Part shown: piece by piece, positions 25,890 through 36,300 of the stretch
Layout: the number at the start of each line of letters is the position of its first letter
Position numbering within the stretch: the stretch's first letter is position 1
Source: Oryzias latipes
Taxonomy: Eukaryota > Chordata > Actinopteri > Beloniformes > Adrianichthyidae
NCBI RefSeq assembly: GCF_002234675.1
Contig: NC_019862.2
Coordinates: forward strand, 18,189,514 to 18,253,513
Direction: 5' to 3'
DNA length: 64,000 nucleotides
Translations under genes and position numbers: made by a program
Notes under the pieces: model-generated
The model's database searches: none
Told to the model about the DNA's origin: nothing
The model's input: the letters and a program-made list of their open reading frames with translations, nothing else

Positions 25890-26102
25890 TTAACCCTTGT
25901 GCTATCCTAGGCACTTTAACATTGGGAGTTGGGTCATCTAGACCCACTAGACAGTGCTTTGAACCTTTTTTCTTCAATGATTTGTGAACCTCACTGGTGT
26001 CCATGGATTACATAGAATCTTTCCACCTTTATCCACCTTTGTCATGGTAGGGAGAACACGTAAATGTGAGGGTGGGGTCATTTAAGATAGCACAAGGGTT
26101 AA
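25890..26102. mobile_element. piggyBac-like MITE, copy 2
   Basis: Element 25894-26098, 205 bp, TTAA on both sides, perfect ends CCCTTGTGCTATC and GATAGCACAAGGG. Nearly identical to copy 1 at 17449-17653 and exactly equal in length, with only scattered substitutions. It lies in the intergenic region upstream of the giant gene. Confidence 0.8.
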
Positions 26103-26189
26103 AGATGAACTCTTCCAGAGTTTTTCATACCAAAAACAGATTTCATATCTATCTGAACAGCACGTGTGTTTTTATTGATAGTTGATCAT

Positions 26190-27705
26190 TTTCATGGATG
26201 GGGGTGGTATGTGAGATGGAGGGGGGGGGGGTCTACTGGAAGGACTGAGTTTGGTGTGTTTGTCTGATGCTTACTGAGAGACACTCATGGGTGGCTCTGG
26301 ATGGTCGAATGCCTCGGTCTCCGACCAGAGCTTTGATAAAGCTGCTCAGTGGTGGTAGCGTCCCTCTGTTCATGGGAGGAGGGGAATCCCTGAGATTCTT
26401 AAGCCTAGGGGTGTACCTGTGGTGCTGGTTCTGATTCTTGCGTCTTCGTGTGCTGAGAATCTTCACGTTTGCCTTTTAATCAACATGACAAAGGAGTCTG
26501 ATCAGTCCTCTTCCTGGACGTGGGGATTGGCCCCCTGCCTTTTTCTCTCTGTTGAACCCTTGGGTAGGCTGGTGGGTGTCTTCAGTCCAATATTGCCATT
26601 TCCTGGGGTCCCTGGGCGGGTTACTCAGGATTCCTGGGAGGTGGTAGCCCTTCATCTGAGGCTGGAGGGACTTTCAGGTGGAAGGGGCCGTGCACTCAAC
26701 CCAGGGCACTGCAGGGGATGTTCTCTGGCTGGGAATGGGCTTGACACTGAGGTTCCTGTGGTGGTTCTTTTGATTCTGTCCTGGGTGGTGGAAAGTTGCT
26801 CATTAGGCAAACTCCCTTGATCTGATTCTTTGCACAAGTGTTCTGGGGACCCCTGCTACCACGGCCGCTCTGCCCTCTGCTGGCGGCTTGGTGTGGGGAC
26901 ATTGGGCCCTTCCTCTTTTTTTTCTACATCATTCTTCAGTGAAAAAGCAGGGAGCCGGTTTAGCTCGTGCTGGTTTGCGGCGCCTTCTGTCCGTGAAACC
27001 CAGGTTCAACTCCAGGCTGCTCCCTGTTCCCTTCTCTACTTGCTTTGAGAGGGTTGTGTCAGGAAGGGCATCCGGCGTAAAACATTGCCAAGTTTACCAT
27101 GCGACTCGTTCGCTGTGGCGACCCCTGATGGGAAAAGCCGAAAGAGAAACAATTCTTCAGTGAAAAAGCAGTGAACACAGACTCATTTAAGCACTGGTAT
27201 CTCATCAGTTTTACACAAACAGGATATTTGTATATGAACAGGATAATAAATGCTTGACATATGTTTGCTTGTACACATATAGGTATGTATGTGAGAGTTG
27301 ATCTGTATCTGTTTTGTATATGTGCCCTTGTGCATGGGAAGATTTTTGCAGGCAATGGCTATATTTATTATTAACTGAATGTGTGTGGGTGAGTGTGTCT
27401 GTGGACAGACACCAACCCTTTTGATAAACGTTTAAATGTCAAAGCTAAATGACAAACCATGACCAATTTATTTGCTCTTTTTGTTTGTGATCCAGTCTTC
27501 AGTGTGTTCCATTAATGTAAGCTCTTCACCCTCCTTTCTCTTTTGTACCCTTGTTCCTCACCTCTCTCTCCTCACACAAATATCAATAAAAATAAAATGT
27601 AGTCTCAAATACAAAAGGGGTTTGTACAAGTATACTCCTCATGTTTCCAAAGCCACATAACTCATGAGGCCTTCAGGGTCTTATCTGTTTGCTTAGCTGC
27701 TGGAA
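26190..27705 (+). mobile_element. old GC-rich retroposon, related to 54896-56043, interrupted by a SINE
   Basis: A GC-rich, G/T-skewed segment whose end (ATACAAAAGGGGTTTGTACA, then a GAGGCC...CAG...TGC-TTAGCTG series) parallels the end of the better preserved element at 54896-56043 (TTACAAAAGGGGTTTATTCA, then GAGGCCCTCAG...CCTAGCTG). A SINE is inserted at 26951-27151. Long frames here on both strands are composition artefacts. Confidence 0.5.
26931..27171 (+). mobile_element. tRNA-derived SINE with 20-bp target-site duplication
   Basis: A SINE of about 201 bp (26951-27151) flanked by identical 20-bp copies of ATTCTTCAGTGAAAAAGCAG (26931-26950 and 27152-27171). The head has an A-box-like TTAGCTCGTGCTGG and a B-box-like GGTTCAACTCC. 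The tail has the RTE-type GTGGCGACCCCTGATGGG and GCCGAAAG motifs. A perfect duplication means a fairly recent insertion, probably mobilised by an RTE-clade LINE. Confidence 0.85.
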
Positions 27706-29121
27706 TGATGATAGCACAAACTTTAAGTCCTGCAAAACAATTCTGTTTTGGTTTTTTGCCTCAAAATAGCATAATCTTAATTAAAAGACCACTGAGATTG
27801 CTTTCATATTAGATTAAATGATTATTGAAGTGGAAATTAAAAAAAGTTATTTTTAATTTTAAATCGTTCAAACGTAAAAAAAAATCTTGCCAATGCCTAT
27901 GTTACAGGTACAGATGTCGAAGAACAACCTTTCACTACTCTTCTACAGTTACTGGAAAAATCAGGACTCAATGATGGTCAACATCCAAAACTTTATCAGT
28001 TTTTGTAATCATATGACAAAACATGAGAAAACAGTGAATGGTTGAACTACAAAGATAACGCAGATAAAGCCGTGGGAGGGGTCACCCAGGCAAAGGAGAT
28101 CAGCGCTTCTGAAACTATAGTTAACAATGCATTCTTGGGAATTGGGACTTCACCACAATGGGATGTACTGACAAACAAGCCATGCTGGAACTGCTTCCAA
28201 CTTTTCTAGTTCTTAAGCTTTTGAAATTGTTTCATAAATACGACATTTGTTTCCTCATAACCAGAATGGTCCCAAAGCTGGCTTTATGTAGGCCACACGT
28301 TTGGCTAAAAAATACATTTTATCAAAAGAATAAAAGCCTTCTCACTTCCCAGTTCATTAAGAATGAGAAAAGAAGGAAGTCAACATGAAACCTGTGAGGA
28401 TATTTGCTGCCCAGGATGAACAAAAGAAGGATTTTGAGGCATGTTAAATCAGGACAAGTGATGTTAACGCCTTTCTACCCCTTTGTATGTTCATGCAACT
28501 GTTATAATCTCCTGGTGTTTACTCTGTTACAGGTCATGCAACATCCCACTGAATCTTTAATGTATTTAAATAAACTTATGTCATTTGTTTCTAGCAATAA
28601 AATACATGTTTTGTGTCTTTTTTTAGACTAAATTAAAAAAAAAATCTAAGTTCTTGACAAGATAGCATAAAAACTTATTTGTTTCTAATGAACATGTTTT
28701 TTGTGGATTAAGCATCAGAGTTTAGATAATAAAGTTAGGATTTTTTTTAAGTGGACTTGTCCAGTACAAATGGTACAATTTTGCTAAGACTTTCATCTAG
28801 TTTCTATCTCAATTATCTTCAGGATCTCTGTAAAAAAGGGTCTTTAAGAAGTCAGTTAAAGGCTAAGATGAAAAAAAAGACTGAAGTGGTGCAGACTGGA
28901 ACCAGGCAGCGATTGATAGAGAAGCCACAGAAATTGAGTTTATTCTAAAGATTCTGTTCTTTGCGTACCGTAAGCAAAATCTAGATTTTTACACAAACTT
29001 TTCCACAACTTTTCCGACAGTATGAAACCCACATATCAAAAAGAAAGCACTGTAATTTTTCCACAATATTTATTTTCTGTTTATCTGGGTGCAATTTATG
29101 TCCACATAACAACAATGCTGG
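27706..29121. other. intergenic, mostly unrecognised; repeat fragments at 27720-27835 and about 28075-28145
   Basis: AT-rich spacer. The stretch with GCATAATCTTAATTAAAAG and ACCACTGAGATTGCTT resembles the segment at about 14530-14570, so a degraded member of that family is likely. No exon structure or RNA gene is recognised. Confidence 0.35.
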
Positions 29122-29178
29122 TTCAATTCAATTCAATTCAATTCAATTCAATTCAATTCAATTCAATTCAATTCAATT
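29122..29178. repeat. (ATTCA)n pentanucleotide microsatellite
   Basis: About eleven tandem copies of a five-base unit with no visible interruptions. It forms the 3' tail of the adjacent minus-strand retroposon. Confidence 0.9.
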
Positions 29179-30130
29179 TTATTCGTATAGCCCAAAATCA
29201 CAACAACAGTTGTCTCGATGGGCTTCGAAGTAAAACATGAACTCAAAAGGATCATGAATACAAAGAGTTCAATAGGAAAATACTAAAATGAACTAAAAAA
29301 CTGACTGAGCTATACAGGCATCCCTGCCCTTAGACCCCCCTTCGCGGTAAGGAAAAACTCCTAAAAAAAAACGGATTCCGGAAAAGACGAAGAAACTTCA
29401 GGGGTGCCCACATGAAGGAGGGATCCTCCCCCAGGACGGACAGGCGATTTACCAGAACTCTTAGAGAAGAATTAACTTATGTAACACTACAACTACATAT
29501 ATAAAGTCCAGCAGACGAGCTTCATCCAGCCGTGGTTGGGGGGACAGTCAGGGGCGCGAGTCGAGCCGGAGACAGGAACCACAGCCAGGTGTAGGAGCAG
29601 GAGCAAAGGAGGGGAGAGGGAAAGAGGGACAATACATGAATCGCACTGTACCAAACAGAGGCATGGAGAACTAAATGATAAATGATGATCAAAAATAGAG
29701 AAGAGAGGAAGGGTAGAAGTAGATGAGAAAAGAGGACAGAACCCCAGTGCACCATAGTTACCCCAGCTTCAACTTCTAGCAGCCTTTAAAACAAATAGTT
29801 ATTGTTATTAAGTTTAATTTAAACACATTAACATTAAGTTAAATAATCTCTGAATACTAAGTAGTCTGATAATAAGCCTGCCCAAAGAGGAATATCTTCA
29901 GTCTAACTTTGAATGTAGAAACTGAGTCGGCCTCTCTTACATGAGCTGGGAGTTTATTCCATAAAACAGGGGCTTGGTGGCTAAACGCTCTACTTCCAAC
30001 CGTACTTTTACTAATTCTAGGAACCACAAGCAGTCCTGCATTTTGCGAGTGTTCTTATTGGATGGTAAGGGACTATGAGGTCCTCAACATAGGTCGGGGC
30101 CATTCCATGTAAGGCCTTATAAGTAACTGG
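29122..30130 (-). mobile_element. teleost interspersed repeat ending in (ATTCA)n, minus orientation
   Basis: Begins at a pure ATTCA pentamer array (29122-29178), followed by TTTTATTCGTATAGCCCAAA, which read on the minus strand is a typical fish retroposon 3' end. The body includes the TTCCATAAAACAGGGGCTTGG and GGCCATTCCATGTAAGGCCT segments of a high-copy teleost repeat I recognise by sight but cannot name. No intact ORF. Confidence 0.6.
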
Positions 30131-30970
30131 TGTTACTGTAATGTTAAATATTTTCACTCTTTAGATGACATAAGCAGAACAGCACAGATGAGCAGATTGT
30201 TAGTTTTTACTTCTATATTTAAGGCTGTTCAAACTCCTTTTGAAGGTACTGTTTTCCCTTTGGCTCAATATTTTAGTTTGGATTAGCCTGAAATAGAAGC
30301 TGTACTCAACAGTGTGCAACAGTTTTAGTATCACTAGGTTATTCTTTCTGTGACACAAGGCACATGAAATTAAGAATAAACAAAATCTGAATTTAGGTTT
30401 CAGAAGTGCTGTGATTTGTTCTACATTTAAATTTTTTGTTTAATTTTGAATGTGATGAGATAAATATGAAAGGTGGTGATACTGCCCTGTTTGTGTTTTA
30501 CTTTTAATCCCAAATAAATCCTCATCAAACAAATAGGCTGCAGACTATAAACTATCTATATTCTCTTAAGTGAAAGATTCCTCTGGAAATTATTGCAATT
30601 TCTCCACTTTATAAAACCAAAACAGACCCTGGTGAGAGTATTCAGTAAAAAGTGATTCTGCTATTGTTTCCCATACAGACACTTCACCACTATTTGATTT
30701 GGTCTCAGTGATGTTTTGTGAAATTTTTAATGTTTTTATTTACATTTAAAAGTTTGAGCAAAGTTCGAGTTGATATTGTGAGATTTTTAAATAACTGTGT
30801 TTAAAAATATCAAAAGAAATCGCGTGATAACTGTGCCCCTCTGAAATTAGCACCCCCTACCCCCATCCCCACCAGCTAAACTCCTCTGGAGCTGGATCTG
30901 ACCTTTACTCTTGAGTTGACTGAGAGAAGCTCCAACAACCTAAAAGACCCTGCAAAGGTCTAAGCGGCAA
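30131..30970. other. intergenic, nothing recognised
   Basis: AT-rich sequence with no exon-like, RNA-like or clear transposon signal visible on either strand. Confidence 0.4.
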
Positions 30971-30974
30971 TAGA

Positions 30975-31050
30975 AGATGGATGGATGGATGGATGGTTGG
31001 ATGGATGGATGGATGGATGGATGTATGGATGGATGGATGGATGGGTGGGA
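30975..31050. repeat. (ATGG)n tetranucleotide microsatellite
   Basis: Imperfect tandem ATGG/GGAT units over about 75 bp with a few single-base interruptions. It gives rise to a spurious minus-strand frame with a His-Pro-Ser-Ile repeat. Confidence 0.9.
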
Positions 31051-31144
31051 AGGTGTATGCGTAATGAAAGTCAGTCATCCAAATTAATGTGAAAGGCTTC
31101 TGTCCAAACAATCGCTGTAACACCAAACAGATGCGTTCGTAAGT

Positions 31145-31560
31145 GAACAGGTTGTTGTTTCCCTTTCGGCTTTTCCCATCAGGGGTCGCCACAGCGAATG
31201 AGTTGCATGGTGAACTTGGCAATGTTTTTACGCCGGATGCCCTTCCTGACGCAACCCTCTCAAGGTAACCGGGCTTGGGACCGGCATAGAGGTAGAGGGA
31301 AATTCCTAAATAAATATTGACAGATAAAAAACAGATTTCTGAAAAAGCCAGTTCTGATTGAGCTGAGAAAACCTTTTTTCTTTTTAACATTTGACTGTTA
31401 CCTTGAGGGCTTGCCACAGCAAATCATCCACCTCCATCTACTGGTAATTGTATCTTCAGTATCCTCCTCCTTAAGGCCAACCACCCCCATACACTTTACT
31501 GCATCCATGAACTTCCTGGTCTTCCTCTAGGTATCTTACCAGTAAGCTCCAAGCTTCAAA
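31145..31560 (-). mobile_element. RTE-like LINE 3' fragment(s), minus orientation
   Basis: On the minus strand, 31560 to about 31385 reads as the end of an RTE-type ORF (CCTAGAGGAAGACCAGGAAG followed by a GATGATTTGCTGTGG segment). The stretch 31270-31148 carries the RTE/SINE tail (GGGCATCCGGCG, GGCGACCCCTGATGGG, GCCGAAAGG). The intervening part is diverged. It could be one broken LINE end or a LINE end plus a separate tail copy. Confidence 0.6.
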
Positions 31561-33250
31561 TCCTTACAGTTCTTTTTCTAAAAAGCTTTTTAATACAAAG
31601 TTTAAAATTACGTTATTGTCCAGGTCTAAATAGCTGCATACGACATGCATTGAATAACACAGATACAAAATAAAAAATATCAATCTAGAAGAAATTATAA
31701 TTGTTACAACTATCAAAATTCATTACAACAAAATCACAATATATTTACTGAATTTGGTCGTTTTTGGTCTTTTTATTTATTTTTATGCATATTTTCGCTT
31801 CAGGAGTTCAGATAGATTTCGTAAGTCTTATCAGGAACAAAGAAAAGGCTAGATGTGATGTAAAAATGTTGTAATTGACAACAACAAAAGAATAAAAAGA
31901 TCAGTTCATATTGGACTCCAGATGGATTTTGCACTTATCAATTTTCACTTGAGTTCTGGTACATCCTTTTACAAGGAAAATTCAGACGAACAATAAAGAC
32001 AGAAAGTACAGAAATGATGCTGAAATTCTTTAATAAATGACATATGGTACATATTGAAAAACTCATTTGAATACATCCTGAAAATGATAAACAGAAAACC
32101 AATACAATGAAGGCAAAATCTTCTTTGTTTTTGCTGCTTTATCACAGGAGGCTTTCAACTTGGGGCTGAATATAAAGACATTCTGTATTGGTTCTTTACA
32201 GTACAAGCATGTCCTCTGATTGCTGAAACACTTGCTTTTTAAAGAGTATTTTTGAAAATTGAAGTTTTAAATACATTTGTCTTAGTAAAATGCTTAAATA
32301 TAAATTATCACAGTCATCATTAAGAAAACTTGAGCACTGGCAGTGCTGTTATGTTTTGGTGTTGTCTTCATGTTAAAATCATTTAATTCAATTCAGTAAA
32401 TGTCACTAAAGGCATTTCAAGTATAATGACTGTTAATCCTTCATCATCAATTTCTTTTTGTTCTAAATGCTTATTATTTATATTGTTAATGTTTTCTTGG
32501 TCAATGTTTCACTATGACGTTTGTTCTAGTAGAGAAGAGTTGCTGGAGAAAGAAGATGAGGATGAAAATGTGTTGCATCTGGGAAAAGGAAGCTGTGGAA
32601 GCCAAACACAAAAACTGCTTTATTGAAGTAAGAGCATTTACCTTAGAGAAAAATATAATAATGTATTGCTCATTATATCCCAAGCAATATGCTTAGCCAA
32701 AACAGTTGTGAAAATCAAACATTTAAATATTTTAAGGCCTTCATATTTTAGAACTCTAGGCTCTTTTTTGAAAAAAATAAAAATAAAAATGAGATCTTCA
32801 CAAAAACAAAAGAACTTAGAAATAATTAGAATGACTATCATTATGAAAATAATCGGCAATAGTGAAGAACTTTTTTATAACTATATATTTTCAAGTACTT
32901 GTGAAACAGGGAATATGCCGTACCATAAAACGTTGTACCATTCTTTTGGTGTAAGAAAAAGCGCACCATCTGGTGGACAAAGGTTAAACTGCAACTTGAA
33001 CATAATCATTTCTCACAAAAATAAAAATATGGGAGTACATTATTTCAATGTGCAGCCAATAATAATTTCAATTAAATGAAAAATTCTTTAAGCAATTAAT
33101 TAATTTACATGAAAAGGTCTCTATAAATCATGTTTGATGGTTCTAAGTCCTAAATTTACATTAAAATAAGTGTTGAAATTCTTGTTCTCTTGGAAAAATG
33201 AAAGAAAATAAAAAAAAAACTCCCTAATTTTAAACAGATAATAAAGATTT
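31561..33250. other. intergenic, nothing recognised
   Basis: AT-rich sequence downstream of the 9-domain FNDC7 gene. A 137-codon plus-strand frame (32666-33079) is lysine/isoleucine-rich, as AT-rich noncoding DNA gives, and lacks any motif. Confidence 0.4.
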
Positions 33251-33254
33251 TAAG

Positions 33255-33260
33255 TTTATT
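33255..33260 (-). terminator. fndc7: polyadenylation signal of fndc7
   Basis: TTTATT on the plus strand, AATAAA in the sense of the gene, about 110 bp after the stop codon. First good signal downstream of the stop. Confidence 0.6.
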
Positions 33261-33370
33261 CATCTCTTAAACCATACAAATATTTTTAGAACATTCACAT
33301 TTGTTTGTTTGTAAAGAATTCTTTTAGGCCTAATTGGTATTCAAACATTAAATATTGAACTTACCATCTT

Positions 33371-36300
33371 TCAAGCCAGACTTCTTTTTCCTCTGTAAAT
33401 CACTGAAGCACAATTAATATGATATTAGAAATATTATTCAGAATGTATTGGTATGTTGATTTAGATTGCAAGAACACTAACGTGGTTAAAAAAATATTTA
33501 AGTAAAGTTTATTTTTTTCTTAAGTTGAAAGGTTGAGCACCTACCTGTGCCAATGCTGGTCCCTAGACAAGTAACTAAACAAAAAAAGAAAAATCATGAG
33601 AGACAAAATCTCACACAAGACAAAAAGTTTGTTTGAAATAGCCTTTTTATAAAAAAATAAATATATTAATGATAATCTCATGATTGCTCCGCATTACCTG
33701 AATAAAGTCGTTGAGGGCAGAACAAGATTTTTTCGCCCTCCACTGTGAGCGGGGCTACAATTACATGAAAGACATCCCCACACTGGATGTTGTCAATGCT
33801 GCAACTGTTCTGCCCGGGCAAAGCAGTGCAGTTGTAACTGTTGTTGCTCCCCAGCAGCTCTGCTATGATGCTGTGTTGGCTGCCTGTGGAGCGCCAGTAA
33901 ACCTGAAAGGAATTATCAGTTGTTCTGTACAGCTTGACGCCCGACGGGCAGCAAGGGCCTGCGTAAAAAAAACACACACAAATGAAATATAATGCTGAAA
34001 GGATCATCAACAGGTTGTGTTTCAGCATGCTGAGGCCTATGCTCCTACAAATAAATCCGAATTTCTTAGAGAAAGAAAAATGAAAAGGTTTCATTGACTA
34101 CAACAGCAACTTTTAGCTTTTTTGAAAATTTTACCATTAAAATGATCCCAATAGAACATGCTAATAAAATGATTTCCCTTTTTTTTAAAGTCACAGCCAT
34201 CTTTAGGCCATTTTAAGGTAAGGTATAAAAGAAAGGAACTTAAATTTCTCAAAAAATAATGAATAAATAAGATAAACAACAACATAAAAAAACATGAGGA
34301 AAAAAAACAAATAACACATTGGACCAAAGACTGGACTTTAAACTGTATTTTTCATTAGATAAAATGAAAATCATCTCTTAAGTTGTTTCTGTTTTGCATC
34401 TAAACAAATAAGATATGTTCACCCAAATTTTGATGAACTTTTTTTAAAATCTGTTTAAAAAGCATTGAACTCTACAGGTCTAAATGTATTTAAAACACTA
34501 AAAAATGTCATGTTTTTCAATAAATTAGTAAATAAAAATACAAATAATATGAAGATGTAAACTAATCTGTGCCAAAATAAATTAATCGTTAACCTAGTAA
34601 TATTAGAAAATAAAATTGTATTTAAAATTATGCTAAAAATAGATTTGTTGCATAATACTGTTTGCGAATGACATTTTTTTGTTATATATAGAACATCACT
34701 ACTCACTGGAAGAGAAGCCCTGGTATGTGCAGGTGGACATGTGCCCACTGGGGCTGTAGGTCTCCATGGTAACAGAGTAGTTGGTGCCACAGGTGATGCA
34801 GCCCATCAGGCAGTGTGAGTCCTGCGTGTGGCAGCGAGCGTGACCGCGGGGGGAGGTCAGAGAGGTGATGAAAGAGTGGGCTCCTTTAGCCTGGGACCAT
34901 GTGACGTTTGTCATTGCCTCAGTGACCTGATCTACTGTGATGTTCATCGGGCAGCAGGGCTCTGTGGAACAAAAAAACATGATGGTTCTTCAGGCTGGTA
35001 TTTATGACATTTAATTTCCACAAATATGAAAAACCCAGAATGTAAGATCGCTTTTGTTTTTCTTTTTTTTAAATACAGGGCAACATTAGTGATTTGGTTT
35101 AAGTACATCTGTTTGGGTGCTAAAGTTTTTTACAAGAAAAAATCATAGACATTAAGGTTCACAAGCTTTGTATTCTGTTGATAAATATTTTATCATAAAA
35201 TAATATATTCAATTTTTAAAAAAGCATGATGCTAGGAAAATAGATTTGTGCTGAAATCAAAGGATAAAAAAACACAAAAAACCCAAAGCTGCAAAATTTA
35301 AAGAACGTATCTGTGAAAATGTACAAATCTCTACACTCAGGAGCTAATTCTGCCACATTGGCAGGACTTCTACATTATTTCAACTTTTAACAAAGATCAT
35401 AAAATAACTGGAGGAAGTTTCAATGCATAAACAGACAGCAACACTGCAGCTCAAAAGCAAAAAACAAACTTGAAACAACATAGAAACAATGAGATCAAGA
35501 CCCAATAAAAGTCAGTGGTACACAAAAAAACCCCACAAAGGCATTAATCTTCAAATTTGGCATATTTTTACACAACACCCTTACTTACCCCTCACTAATA
35601 CAACAGTATTTATACCAAAAAGGGAAGCAACTACTGACACACCAAGATAGATCAGTTTTCTTTAATAATAAATTTAAAAAATGTTTTAATTTTGGAATGA
35701 TGCCACACTGCCAATGAAATGGAAATCAACCCAGCATTTCCGAGTGAACCCATTTTAAATTAAACCAAGACCCACCTAAACTCAACAGAGATGAAAAACA
35801 ACAAAATCAAATATTTTTCTTTTTGTTTTTGACCAGAAAATGAAATGAAAAGCGATCAGTTTAAAGAACTAAATCAGTTTAAATATGTCATAATTGTAAA
35901 CATATCCTTATTTTCATGACTGGGAAAAACACAAAATGCTAAATTATATTTCTCGTTATGATCATCATGATTCGATTGATTGATCCAACCTTTTCGCATC
36001 CTACCTGTTTCATGTGATTTGGTGTAGCTGGATAGACTCGGGCCGGCAGCGCTGGCTGCTGACACACTGAATTCATAGATGGAGCCACAGGAAAGGTCAG
36101 TGACGTTGCAGCTGTTTCCACTGGTGGTGCAGATGTGCCTACCACCATCTCCGTCTGCTGTGACTGTGTAGTTAGCTTTTCTGTTGTTTGCTGTCCAGCT
36201 GACACTGACAGTGGAGTTCTGTAGAGTGAGCTGCAGATTGGATGGCGCACAGGGGGCTGGTGGAAGAGAGGTAGGACGTTTACAGAGAAGATAAGAAAAA

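Noticed and set aside
30905-31417. 170-codon minus-strand frame with a His-Pro-Ser-Ile repeat
   Set aside because: The repeat is a translation of the ATGG microsatellite and the rest overlaps an RTE-like fragment.
32666-33079. 137-codon plus-strand frame downstream of fndc7
   Set aside because: Lys/Ile/Asn-rich composition typical of AT-rich noncoding DNA, no motif, no homologue recognised.
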